A program made the position numbers and the translations under genes. A DNA stretch of 64,000 bases from Marinobacter shengliensis (GTDB taxonomy: Bacteria; Pseudomonadota; Gammaproteobacteria; Pseudomonadales; Oleiphilaceae), in assembly GCF_003007715.1 (NCBI RefSeq), contig NZ_PXNO01000027.1, forward strand, positions 1,107,253 through 1,171,252. The letters run 5' to 3'. This document shows positions 51,977-60,197 of this stretch, in pieces. Position 1 is the first letter of the stretch, and each line of letters opens with the position of its first letter. Below the pieces are notes generated by a model. That model saw only the letters and a program-made list of their open reading frames with translations. It was not told where the DNA came from and did no database searches.

Positions 51977-52060
51977 GTATAACGCCGCCAACACGCGCAG
52001 CTTCGTAGTGGAGGCGAAGCCGCAACGGAAAAGCTGTCGCTGTGCTTGGCCTGGTTAGGT
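51977..52060 (-). other. attC site 10
   Basis: 84 bp, cores GTATAAC (51977-51983) and GTTAGGT (52054-52060); central hairpin GGCGAAGCCGC-like. Confidence 0.8.
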
Positions 52061-52606
52061 CACGTTGTAGCGCAGAAGCACCGAACCTGAATTTAGCGAG
52101 CTGGAACCAAGCAGGCTTAGATTTACTCGCTTGTTCAAACCACTGAAAACTCGAGGTCCCTCTACACCAATATATGGTTGAGCAAGGACGTGAATTTCAT
52201 CAATAAGCCCTTCGTTCAATAAGCTAGAGGTGAAGCTAGGACTCCCAAAAATGACTACAGCCCCTTTCAACTCTTCGAGCTCCCGCACAACCTTATTCAG
52301 GCCAGGTCCTTGTACGTGACGTGTGTTGTCCCAAGTCAACTCAACCGGCCGGTTTGACGCGACGAGTTTTGGAGTCTTGTCAAATGCTCTTGCCAGTGCC
52401 TGCGTTGCCGCAGGTAAATCATCTCCATTTGCGGCATCGGGCCAGAACTGCATAAACAAGTCAAACGTGTTTCGACCGAAGAGCAATGCGTCAGCTGATA
52501 ATGTCAGGTCGGTTGCATACTGATGGTGCGCATCGTCAATCGCGCTATCCAAATGGTGGCACAAGCCACTAGCCGTAGTGTTTATCGAGTTAATTACGTG
52601 TGCCAT
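52055..52606 (-). CDS. RibD C-terminal / dihydrofolate-reductase-like protein
   Basis: A 183-residue protein of the RibD_C (DHFR-like) superfamily: an N-terminal strand HVINSINTTASGLCHH, ALLFGRNTFDLFMQFWPDA (the GRxT nucleotide-binding turn), KLVASN, and the C-terminal VVIFGSPSFTSSLLNEGLIDEIHVLAQP containing the NADPH-loop GSP motif. Many such proteins are of unknown physiological reaction; DHFR-like cassettes are known in integrons, but this is not a Dfr-type trimethoprim-resistance enzyme. AGGAGGTAGG before the ATG is a strong ribosome site. Confidence 0.9.
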   Translation of the reverse strand: MAHVINSINTTASGLCHHLDSAIDDAHHQYATDLTLSADALLFGRNTFDLFMQFWPDAANGDDLPAATQALARAFDKTPKLVASNRPVELTWDNTRHVQGPGLNKVVRELEELKGAVVIFGSPSFTSSLLNEGLIDEIHVLAQPYIGVEGPRVFSGLNKRVNLSLLGSSSLNSGSVLLRYNVT

Positions 52607-52683
52607 TTACCTACCTCCTACCGATAAAAGCATGAACATCATATTGTAGTCGGATAGACAGCTCACGATTCGACACCGATAGA

Positions 52684-52788
52684 CCTAACGCCAATATTCA
52701 GCGGCGGCCTTTGCGTAGCGAAGCGGAGAAAAGGTCGTCCGGTGGAGGCCCGCGAGGGCCGGAACGAACTGGAATAACTTGTTACGGG
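52684..52788 (-). other. attC site 11
   Basis: 105 bp, perfect core ACCTAAC (52684-52690) and GTTACGG (52782-52788); long type with GAAGCGGAGAA tip. Confidence 0.85.
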
Positions 52789-52802
52789 GTGCTGCGGCCT
52801 AC

Positions 52803-53210
52803 CTACAAAGCCATGGCTATCTCCGACCAAACCCCAAATTCACCGGCCATAATTTCTTGGCAGTAATCAACGTAATTCCCTCCAGACCACCCAATTGGAG
52901 GATTAACACCGAGCACATGGTTGGCATACATGTCCCTGTCAGGATCGACGCGAACGATTATCCCGGTAAACCTACCCTGATTTAATATCGTATAGGCCTC
53001 AGTCCCGCAGAACTTCTGCTTGTCGTAGTATATTTCTCCGGTTTCATCGTTGGTCCAAAAGTTCAGGTTCTTTCGCCATTCACCCAAAATTTTGATGGAC
53101 ATTCCGTTGGATAGAATCAGCTCGCTATCAGTGGCCTGCACGATTCTGACAATGCTTAACCTGCCCGACTTGAATCCCATTTTGACTTTAATTAACCGTC
53201 GCAGTCCCAT
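52803..53210 (-). CDS. Cassette-encoded hypothetical protein
   Basis: A 135-residue soluble protein starting at ATG 53210 with AAAGGTT upstream. It is rich in beta-strand patterns: GFKSGRLSIVRIVQATDSEL, GEWRKNLNFWTNDETGEIYY, FTGIIVRVDPDRDMYANHV and the closing YCQEIMAGEFGVWSEIAMAL (landmarks). I do not recognise a family. It sits alone in a cassette in the main orientation, between attC 11 and attC 12. Confidence 0.65.
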   Translation of the reverse strand: MGLRRLIKVKMGFKSGRLSIVRIVQATDSELILSNGMSIKILGEWRKNLNFWTNDETGEIYYDKQKFCGTEAYTILNQGRFTGIIVRVDPDRDMYANHVLGVNPPIGWSGGNYVDYCQEIMAGEFGVWSEIAMAL

Positions 53211-53229
53211 AATTGAACCTTTGGTTTTC

Positions 53230-53332
53230 CTCGTAACGCCAGCGCACAACGGCGCCCTTGGAATGGAGGCGAAGCCGCAATGCAAAGGGCGTCCGGCGGC
53301 CACCGGCCGCGAATTGATGCGCCTTGTTAGCT
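53230..53332 (-). other. attC site 12
   Basis: About 103 bp, left core near GTAAC (53231-53237), right GTTAGCT (53326-53332); stem GGCGCCCTTGG... with ...AAAGGGCGTC. Confidence 0.8.
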
Positions 53333-53683
53333 GCGAACAACCGAACCGGAATGAAACCCGATCTTTGGCAACCAAACATGACAGCCTGCACCGATGCCCC
53401 CTGGCACCAGCAACCGCTGATGCACGGTGATTAAAACCACCGCCAAATATGCGGTGAATGAACCTGAAATTCAGAGTAGCAGGTAAGCAAGGAACCAGGT
53501 TTCGGCGGACTGCCCCGCACGGTGAACACCCAACTTATTACCAACTCCGCTGACCGTTTGAGCTACCCAACCTGACGACGGACTTTGACGGCCTTGGCGA
53601 ACCACCTACCTTTCCGATTTTGCCACCCGCTTGCGGCCAAGGCCACTGGCACCGAGCCACCTAAAAGGAACAACGCACTTCTC
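53333..53683. other. Gene-less cassette
   Basis: A 351-bp cassette body with no open frame over 60 codons on the minus strand and no convincing one on the plus strand; short frames are interrupted by several stops. It may hold a noncoding RNA, a promoter or a decayed gene; I see no recognisable motif. Confidence 0.6.
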
Positions 53684-53858
53684 AGCTAACGCTGAGCACA
53701 GCGGCGACCTTGGAATGGCGACGAAGGAGCCATGGAAAGGGCGTCCGGCGGCCATCGGCCGCGTACTGCTGCGACTTGATACTGATTGAGCCTTCTCCCC
53801 AGCCCAGCGGTTGCCCGCTAAGCTGGAAGGCGACCAAGCACTACAAGGGAGAAGACTC

Positions 53859-54902
53859 ATGAACTTTTACCATAGCACCCACCGCCATTATTGTGGAATC
53901 GATCTGCACGCCCGCACCCTGTATGTCTGCATCCTCGACCAGCAGGGTGAAGTCCTCCTGCACAAGGAAATCAAAGCCCAGCCGGAACTGCTACTGGCCA
54001 GGCTCGAACCCTTTCGCGATGATCTAGTCGTCGGTGTCGAATGCATGCACTGCTGGTACTGGATATCCGATCTGTGTGAAGAGCACGGTATCCACTTTAT
54101 CCTGGGCCACGCGCTTTATATGAAGGCCATTCATGGGGGCAAAACCAAGAACGACCGCATCGATTCCTTCAAGATTGCGATGCTAATGCGCGGTGGTAAC
54201 TTTCCACTGGCTTACGTCTATCCCAAGGAGATGCGGGCCACCCGGGATCTGTTGCGCCGCCGTACTCGCATTGTCCGGCATGGTGCCATGCTCAAGGCCC
54301 ACGCAGTGAACACTCTGGGCCAGTACAATCTGCCGCCCAGCAAAGCCAACCTCAACAACCCTGGTGGCCGATCACAACTGACCGCCGCTTTTAGCGATCC
54401 AGACGTTCAGCGCAATATCGATCTGGACCTGGCCATCGTCGACTGCTATCAGCACGAACTCAAAAAGCTTGAGTGGCACCTGGAGCAGCAAGCCAAGCAA
54501 CACGACCCGGCATCACTCAACGTACTGAAGACCATTCCTGGAGTTGGTCGCATTCTGGCCCTAACCATTCTCTACGAAGTCGGCGATATCCAGCGTTTCG
54601 AATCCGTTCAGAAGTTCGCGTCCTACGCTCGCCTGGTGAAATGCAAAGCCGAATCCGCCGGCAAGGTTTACGGCACCCAGGGCAACAAGATCGGCAATGC
54701 CCATCTGAAGTGGGCGTTCTCAGAAGCCGCCGTGCTGTTTATTCGTAACAACGACAAGGCCAAGCGCTACGTTGAAAAGCTTCAAAAGCGGATGAACAAA
54801 CCCAAAGCTCTGTCGGCTTTGGCCCACAAACTGGGGCGTGCGGTGTACTTCATGCTCAAAGACAAAAGGGTGTTCGATGAACAACGGTTCCTGAAAGGTT
54901 AG
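53859..54902 (+). CDS. IS110/IS1111-family DEDD transposase (recombinase)
   Basis: A 347-residue recombinase. The RuvC-like DEDD domain has Asp in CGIDLHARTLYV, Glu in VGVECMHCWYW, and two Asp in KNDRIDSFKIA. The C-terminal Tnp domain contains LKTIPGVGRILALTILYEV (helix-hairpin-helix type) and the serine-bearing YARLVKCKAESAGK region that in this family gives the nucleophile. GGGAGAAG precedes the ATG at 53859; the frame begins 16 codons earlier without a ribosome site. It looks intact. Confidence 0.95.
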   Translation: MNFYHSTHRHYCGIDLHARTLYVCILDQQGEVLLHKEIKAQPELLLARLEPFRDDLVVGVECMHCWYWISDLCEEHGIHFILGHALYMKAIHGGKTKNDRIDSFKIAMLMRGGNFPLAYVYPKEMRATRDLLRRRTRIVRHGAMLKAHAVNTLGQYNLPPSKANLNNPGGRSQLTAAFSDPDVQRNIDLDLAIVDCYQHELKKLEWHLEQQAKQHDPASLNVLKTIPGVGRILALTILYEVGDIQRFESVQKFASYARLVKCKAESAGKVYGTQGNKIGNAHLKWAFSEAAVLFIRNNDKAKRYVEKLQKRMNKPKALSALAHKLGRAVYFMLKDKRVFDEQRFLKG

Positions 54903-55349
54903 TCACGCCACGGGCTGAGCAAGACGTCTAACTGGATCAGAAAGGATGACACCGAAGACTGCAAGTCTGCTGACTGGTACACCGATACCCAAGCGGTTTT
55001 CAGTCACCGATGTTGAAGCCAGAGCGACTTGATTAGCCAGTCCGTGGGCGTGCCTTAATACCATGAGCCAGTGCGCTTACACCGGTCCTGAGCCTGACAC
55101 TAACTGGAGCCATGCAGCCCGTCGTTTGAATAGTGCCAGTGACCGGTTAACCGATGAATGTCTGGTGCCCCTGACCCACTGATGGAACGACCGGTCAGGC
55201 AGTGGCCTAAAGCCACGTAAGAGAGCCCCTATATGTGTTTGCTGTAAGTGCCTGACAGCTCCGCGAGACTAACGAAGCAGGCGTTCTCGATCATGGATTT
55301 AGGTTGGCCGCTGGCGCGGCCAAAAAAATGACTATTGCCTATTGATTCC
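54903..55349 (+). ncRNA. Candidate guide RNA (bridge/seekRNA) region of the IS1111 element
   Basis: The noncoding 3' end of the element contains GCGACTTGAT at 55024-55033, identical to the left junction (target GCGACTTG plus element AT, 53771-53780), and ATATGTGTT at 55231-55239, identical to the right junction (element ATATGTG plus target TT, 55360-55368). Their order, target-matching first and donor-matching second, is that expected of bridge RNA loops. Boundaries of an actual RNA are unknown. Confidence 0.45.
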
Positions 55350-55375
55350 GAGAAGGCTCATATGTGTTATGCAAC

Positions 55376-56731
55376 TTAACTTAAAACATACTCGGTCACT
55401 ACATCATCATACTCTTCAGCGTCGCCTGTCACTTCTTTGTATACTTCCTTAGCTTCTACATCATTAGAGTTAATATACTCAACTACTAGTTCTTTTATTC
55501 TGGGAATCGAAGAAAACTTCGAGTTCCGCAGCGCTTGGGCTCCCCATGCTCCCCATTCCGCTGCTTTTAATATGTTTGCTATGAGTAGAAATGCTTTCTC
55601 TCCGGACAGGCATTGAGCTAAATAGATATCAACGTCCTTTACATTTCTAGAAAAATGATTTGCTGTATCAAAATCGGAAGACCCAGCCTTATTCTGCGCC
55701 TCTTCAATATACAAATCTATTACCTTTGGACAACCACCAATACTGGATAAAAAGCTGCTACTAAATATATTTCCCTTAAAAAATTCAACTAACTGGACTT
55801 CAAATTTATCTATTAACAGATCTTCGCCAGCTCCTTCCAGTATCGATTTTAAAACCGAGGATGGGTGTGAGAATCTTGTATGCTCTAAAGATCGTTCCAC
55901 ACTACCTATCCGTTCCGAGATAACAGGTGCCAACCTGTCATAGGTAACAGGATCTAAGTCAAGAACCAGTGAACCATCCGCGGATATTATTCTCAATATT
56001 ATATTTGAATACTTTGAGTCCGAACACTTTGGGTTTATCACGTATTTCTTAATATATTCCGATGTTTCAGGTTCTTTTAAATATGCGAGACCAGTTAAGA
56101 AAAACCCCGCATTTCTAGAAACATCTGAACTTGTGCTTAGAGTTTTTTCCAAAAACTTACTAATTAAATAAGGTAGAGCTTCATGATGGATGTTTTCCAC
56201 CTCTTTTTTGACAACAATGGAGATTTTGCTTATGTCGGTTGATGGAAAAAAGTGCTTCTCATCTAAACGAGCTAGTATTTCGTCCACTAACTGCGTAGTA
56301 GTTAGTATAGGCTTAGAAAGAAATCTATTTATCGCCTCATAGAAAATAAACCTCGCTTCTTCTGCGGAAGCGTGATGACCAGACGGATGAGCTGACTTGT
56401 TCCTTAGGACTCGAAGCGTATCCAGAAAGGACGTATCTAGTGCCGGCAGTAGTGAGTTAGACTTTAACTGATCGATCACGTAGCTTTCATATACGTCTTG
56501 CGAGTTAATTCTCTTCTGTGCTTCAGTATATATATTTTTTGCTTTTTTATTTACCTTGCCGAGCTCACCAAGCTTTTTGACGATATCATCGAATAGCGCT
56601 ATATATGTCAATACGATACAGGCTCTATAAGCGTTTGCCATGTAACATGACATCGCTTCCTTCATGTAATCCTTCGCCTGAACATCTTCTATGCTGTTTA
56701 CCAACTCTTCCATGTCATGTAGATGGGGCAT
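55376..56731 (-). CDS. HEPN-domain protein (putative defence RNase)
   Basis: A 451-residue protein with an N-terminal HEPN-like helical domain (about 15-145): AMSCYMANAYRACIVLTYIA, then LDTLRVLRNKSAHPSG containing the catalytic R-x4-H motif (RNKSAH), then an EEARFIFYEAINRFL helix. The rest (about 150-451) is alpha-helical and repeat-like, possibly a sensor scaffold. HEPN proteins are commonly RNases of toxin-antitoxin and abortive-infection systems; no partner gene (e.g. MNT nucleotidyltransferase) is in this cassette. Codon use is AT-rich compared with the core. Unrecognised as a whole. Confidence 0.75.
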   Translation of the reverse strand: MPHLHDMEELVNSIEDVQAKDYMKEAMSCYMANAYRACIVLTYIALFDDIVKKLGELGKVNKKAKNIYTEAQKRINSQDVYESYVIDQLKSNSLLPALDTSFLDTLRVLRNKSAHPSGHHASAEEARFIFYEAINRFLSKPILTTTQLVDEILARLDEKHFFPSTDISKISIVVKKEVENIHHEALPYLISKFLEKTLSTSSDVSRNAGFFLTGLAYLKEPETSEYIKKYVINPKCSDSKYSNIILRIISADGSLVLDLDPVTYDRLAPVISERIGSVERSLEHTRFSHPSSVLKSILEGAGEDLLIDKFEVQLVEFFKGNIFSSSFLSSIGGCPKVIDLYIEEAQNKAGSSDFDTANHFSRNVKDVDIYLAQCLSGEKAFLLIANILKAAEWGAWGAQALRNSKFSSIPRIKELVVEYINSNDVEAKEVYKEVTGDAEEYDDVVTEYVLS

Positions 56732-56756
56732 ATCTATAGAGACTCCTCATGGCTAT

Positions 56757-56834
56757 GCATAACGCCCGGCTCACGCGTCGGTTTGGAGCTGCGAAGCAGC
56801 GGAAAATCGGTCGCTGTGCAGCCGATGGTTAGCA
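56757..56834 (-). other. attC site 14
   Basis: 78 bp, GCATAAC (56757-56763) and GTTAGCA (56828-56834); same type as attC 2, with GCTGC-gaa-GCAGC showing a compensated stem change. Confidence 0.88.
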
Positions 56835-56853
56835 GTAGACGGCGTAAACAAGC

Positions 56854-57537
56854 TCACCCGTTCCCTTCCGCAATCTGCTGGAGTTGCTTCCAGTAATTAG
56901 CGATTTCATCAACATACATCCTAGCCTCCCTCCTTTTTTCGACCAAAATCTGTTGCGGAAAACGATCTCCCGCAAATCTAATCCAGTTGCCGACACCATC
57001 ATACTTATCAATTTCGTAAAGAGCGCATATGCCAACGACGCTGTTGGCAATGCGGTCTTGAATCTCACGGACGGCCGGGTTAAATGAGCGCAATGTGTTC
57101 GTATGCCAAAAATCTCTTATAGCCGTGAGTTCCTCAAACATGTTGTCGTAAATTTTAAATGCTAGTTCCTCATATTCATGAAAAACATATTCGAAAACCG
57201 GAGCGTACTTAGTTAAATACTCTCTGACTTGGCGAACATCATCGACCGTATAATTTGAGTTCGAGTACTGCTGATACAACTTATCTCGATATGACCTTAT
57301 CTCTAGAGAAGTATAATTCTTGGTTTGGCTAGTTTTTGAATCAAATTTATCGTGGTGCTCTAGACACAGCCAAACCAAGTTCTCAAACCGGCTATCCGAA
57401 TTATCACCGTTGAGATGGGCAATCTGACCCGGCTTTTCCGATAAATCATCATTCAAGCCGACACACAGGGCACATCTCCGTTTGCTCTTAATTACAACAT
57501 CAGCTTGCGTGGTTTGTGTAATGTGTTTACGCGACAC
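56854..57537 (-). CDS. HNH endonuclease with helical C-terminal domain
   Basis: A 227-residue protein. The N-terminal HNH fold reads CALCVG (zinc Cys pair), QIAHLNGDNSD (catalytic His), RFENLVWLCLEHHDKFD. Then a helical region of about 150 residues (VREYLTKYAPVFEYVFHEYE onwards) may be an interaction or sensing domain. The start is GTG at 57537 with CGGAGAAA upstream. HNH proteins of this size occur in phage-defence settings, but no methylase or other partner is present. AT-rich codon use. Confidence 0.85.
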   Translation of the reverse strand: MSRKHITQTTQADVVIKSKRRCALCVGLNDDLSEKPGQIAHLNGDNSDSRFENLVWLCLEHHDKFDSKTSQTKNYTSLEIRSYRDKLYQQYSNSNYTVDDVRQVREYLTKYAPVFEYVFHEYEELAFKIYDNMFEELTAIRDFWHTNTLRSFNPAVREIQDRIANSVVGICALYEIDKYDGVGNWIRFAGDRFPQQILVEKRREARMYVDEIANYWKQLQQIAEGNG

Positions 57538-57609
57538 AGCTTTCTCCGTTTATGCAATTCAAGGCAAATAGGATTTACTAAACTCTCCAATCACCCACCG
57601 TCAAGGTGC

Positions 57610-57687
57610 TGCTAACGCTTGGCACACGTGCCGGCTTGGAGCCACAGCGCGGCGGAAAGCCGGTCACCGTGCTGCCACTGGTTAGCG
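57610..57687 (-). other. attC site 15
   Basis: 78 bp, TGCTAAC (57610-57616) and GTTAGCG (57681-57687); stem GCACACGTGCCGGC... / ...GCCGGTCACCGTGC. Confidence 0.82.
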
Positions 57688-57704
57688 CAACCATTCAGCT
57701 CCAC

Positions 57705-59000
57705 CTATCGGTCCAGAAGCAATTTCGCCAACGGATAGTAGGCCCGATAGTAGCCCTGCGCCATCTCCAAGTCCTGTCTCAACCACCGCTTTCGCCTCAC
57801 CTCAGGTACGTCTTCTTTTCCTTTCAGCCAAGTAAAAACCCCAGATAAGACAAAACTGTATTGATCAATCATCCTGTCGAGCACGGTAAACTGGGGCGAT
57901 GGACTACCAAGCTTTTCAATAACAGTATCATCAAGCTTGTGAAGCGACGTTTCGAGTCGTTTTAGCTTTTTGTCAGGCAGCCTTAAGTCGGTCGTCAATG
58001 AATTCATTATATCTAAACAGATGGAATCGAGCTTTTCCCAAATTCTCTCCGCTTTGGCAATAAACACTTCGTCGTCTTCCTCAATGCTCATTGACTCAGG
58101 CAGTTCTTCAAGTGCCGACTTGCCATGAAACTGGAAGCGAGCCCAGTGGGCCGCCTTGGGCCAATTGATGCGTTCTCTAAGCTGCTCAGCATCTGGACGC
58201 TTGTCTTCAAGCCAAGATGCATGAGCAATAGCGTTGTTATCTCGATCATCCTTCAAGCTCCGATATACATGCACGGTGGCTAGCAGAGGGGTTCTCCGCC
58301 CTCCCTCTTTTTCTTGAAGCTGATCTGCAATATGGTTCAGCGTTGCCCAAAAATGGGCCGGGCGCCAAGGACCTTTCCATAACACTCGAAGGTGCTTTTG
58401 CCACACTTTTGCCTGAGGAGAGACATAAGGGATTTTTGTGGAAATGATTTCATAATGATTTCTTGCAATTACATCCTCAGAAATGCCTGAAAGCTGAAAG
58501 GCATGATGCGAATAGAATTCGGCGATTTCGCCCCTAAGAAAAGCGGGTAAATCATCTATTCGTGGAAGCAATATTGTTATCTTTTGCTGTTCAAGCGCGG
58601 CAAGCCCTTCTGGTGCAATCTCCCCAACTAACTTGTCAACTGAGCTTGCAAAGAAAACTGGAATGTTTCCGACAAGCTCAACCGCGACAACAAAGACCGG
58701 GAGTGGTATAGCCGCCCATCTGCGCAAGTGATTCAGTGCAAGCCGCCTCTTCGCAACGCTTTCTCCAAAAGTAGGCGCAGCTTCAGCCTCATGGCCTTTG
58801 ATCTGAAGTAAGCCAATTCTCGGGCCGCTACCAACATCTGATGGCTCAATGTAGCCCTCAAGCTCGACTAGCAAATCCTCGCCACGGTCATGCTCATACT
58901 TAGAACAGAACAATTCAGCATCAAGCAGGACGTCCCGAACTTTCGTCTCAGCACGCTCGCCGATAAGTTGAGATTTTTTACCGCCGTTCCTATCGGTCAA
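57705..59000 (-). CDS. DUF4365-type nuclease-fold protein
   Basis: A 431-residue soluble protein. Residues about 10-165 match the DUF4365 layout: IGERAETKVRDVLLDAELF, HDRGEDLLVELEG and IGLLQIKGHE give the E...D...QxK pattern of a PD-(D/E)XK nuclease core. A long second part (about 200-431) is helical with RLPDKKLKRLETSLHKLDD. DUF4365 proteins often accompany defence or NTPase genes; this one stands alone. The TTG at 59000 follows GGGTGG. Function (DNA cleavage, sensing) is inferred from the fold only. Confidence 0.8.
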   Translation of the reverse strand: MTDRNGGKKSQLIGERAETKVRDVLLDAELFCSKYEHDRGEDLLVELEGYIEPSDVGSGPRIGLLQIKGHEAEAAPTFGESVAKRRLALNHLRRWAAIPLPVFVVAVELVGNIPVFFASSVDKLVGEIAPEGLAALEQQKITILLPRIDDLPAFLRGEIAEFYSHHAFQLSGISEDVIARNHYEIISTKIPYVSPQAKVWQKHLRVLWKGPWRPAHFWATLNHIADQLQEKEGGRRTPLLATVHVYRSLKDDRDNNAIAHASWLEDKRPDAEQLRERINWPKAAHWARFQFHGKSALEELPESMSIEEDDEVFIAKAERIWEKLDSICLDIMNSLTTDLRLPDKKLKRLETSLHKLDDTVIEKLGSPSPQFTVLDRMIDQYSFVLSGVFTWLKGKEDVPEVRRKRWLRQDLEMAQGYYRAYYPLAKLLLDR

Positions 59001-59038
59001 GGTCCACCCTTATAATTGATAATCTGCAATAGGCCGCA

Positions 59039-59116
59039 CGCTAACGCCCGCAGCTGCGGACGACTTGTAGCGACGAAGGAGCGGAAAGGCGTTCCGACAG
59101 CCTGCGCTTGTTATAC
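59039..59116 (-). other. attC site 16
   Basis: 78 bp, CGCTAAC (59039-59045) and GTTATAC (59110-59116); stem CGCAGCTGCGGACG... / ...GTTCCGACAGCCTGCG. Confidence 0.85.
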
Positions 59117-59118
59117 AT

Positions 59119-60093
59119 CTAGGCCGCCTCTTTTAATTTGCTCACTAGCTCATTTATTGAAACGACGGAGACGTTCTCATCTTCGATACTTCCGGTTGGA
59201 ATGCCATCCTTTTTTCTTGTTACCAAAATAGCTCTATCCACCTCGCTGTTAGAAACCAAGCGGTGAAGGTAATCAATGGTCCTTCTTAGATGGTGAAGCG
59301 GAACTGGGCCTTGCCACGACTTCGCTTCTATCGCTATTTGTTTACCGTTTGTGCTGACTAGAAAATCTGGGCGGACACCGTCTAAATTAGGCTCGATTAC
59401 GAACTTAAAGCGATTTTTAACGAGTATCTTGGCGATATCTGATTCAAACTCAGACGCCAGAATTCTGGATGTAACTCTTGAAGGTAAACTTTCAACTTCC
59501 TTGCTTCTTCTATACATCGTTAAGGCAGTTAGCACTGCAATGCTCCCCACTAATACGCCTAGAGCGGGAAGTAGAAAATCCAACTGAAATGACTTAGATT
59601 CATAAAACGAGTACATTGTGGACGAAAGTGCCCCCAGCAGCGAGGCTGAGAGAACCATGGCAGTGAGACTTTCTTTTCTTCGTTCCTTTTCCTGCCTCAG
59701 CTGCTGAAATTCGGAAAAACTAGGCTTGATAGGCTCCCTTTCAATCACTTCAAAAACAGCATTGATCCTACTCTCAATTTCTATCCTTTGAGAAGGAGAT
59801 ATCAAATCGCTATCAAAAACTTCCGTATAGAGACTGTTTAGAATTTGCTCTTCAGATAAGAGATCATTTGGCGATACTTGAAACTCTCTCGCTTTGCCCT
59901 CGACCAGCCGAGCAATATCCTTGTAAATTGGCGAATAATCCTCTAGGACCATTCGCCTCATTATTGTTCTCATTATTGAGCTGTTGGCATTTTTTGAACG
60001 CTCTTTCTTCGCTCCAATGGTTTGCCTATAACCAATTACAAAGAGCACAAGGGACACGATTATCCCTAGAGCGGTTTGTATGTAGCCGTCCAT
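59119..60093 (-). CDS. Membrane-anchored PD-(D/E)XK nuclease-like protein
   Basis: A 324-residue protein. A membrane helix at 4-22 (IQTALGIIVSLVLFVIGY) and two more near 147-162 (LTAMVLSASLLGALSS) and 170-195 (LLPALGVLVGSIAVLTALT) leave a C-terminal cytoplasmic domain (about 210-324). That domain has GVRPDFLVSTNGKQIAIEAKSW, landmark positions Asp and E-x-K of an Mrr-like restriction fold, then RAILVTRKKDG. A membrane-tethered nuclease would suit cleavage of incoming DNA. No helicase or methylase accompanies it. Confidence 0.82.
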   Translation of the reverse strand: MDGYIQTALGIIVSLVLFVIGYRQTIGAKKERSKNANSSIMRTIMRRMVLEDYSPIYKDIARLVEGKAREFQVSPNDLLSEEQILNSLYTEVFDSDLISPSQRIEIESRINAVFEVIEREPIKPSFSEFQQLRQEKERRKESLTAMVLSASLLGALSSTMYSFYESKSFQLDFLLPALGVLVGSIAVLTALTMYRRSKEVESLPSRVTSRILASEFESDIAKILVKNRFKFVIEPNLDGVRPDFLVSTNGKQIAIEAKSWQGPVPLHHLRRTIDYLHRLVSNSEVDRAILVTRKKDGIPTGSIEDENVSVVSINELVSKLKEAA

Positions 60094-60116
60094 TCATGAA
60101 TCCTTGCTCTGATTAC

Positions 60117-60188
60117 GTATAACGCCAGTGGTAATGGGCGCCGACGGAGCGCAGCGTAGTTGGCGTCCCGTTGACCACCTTGTTAGGT
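60117..60188 (-). other. attC site 17
   Basis: 72 bp, GTATAAC (60117-60123) and GTTAGGT (60182-60188); tip GACGGAGCGCAGCGTAGTTGG. Confidence 0.82.
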
Positions 60189-60197
60189 TTTCTCTAT

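Larger units (their letters stand above)
53779..55366 (+). mobile_element. IS110-family element, IS1111 subgroup, inserted in an attC core
   Basis: About 1588 bp. Subterminal inverted repeats GAGCCTTCTC (53788-53797) and GAGAAGGCTC (55350-55359) leave 9 bp outside on the left and 7 on the right, the IS1111 hallmark. TG is present at both junctions (53777-53778 and 55365-55366), which suits a shared core dinucleotide. The DEDD recombinase is followed by a 460-bp noncoding end, again the IS1111 layout (guide RNA downstream of the gene). Confidence 0.9.
53684..55372 (-). other. attC site 13, split by an IS1111-type element
   Basis: Left part 53684-53778 (core AGCTAAC, stem partner sequences as in attC 12) ends ...GCGACTTG. 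After the element the site resumes TTATGC at 55367-55372, restoring G/TTATGC. The insertion point is exactly the core heptamer. Confidence 0.85.

Noticed and set aside
52055..52606. Trimethoprim-resistance dfr cassette
   Set aside because: The protein is a RibD_C-type DHFR-like protein, longer and with different motifs from DfrA or DfrB.
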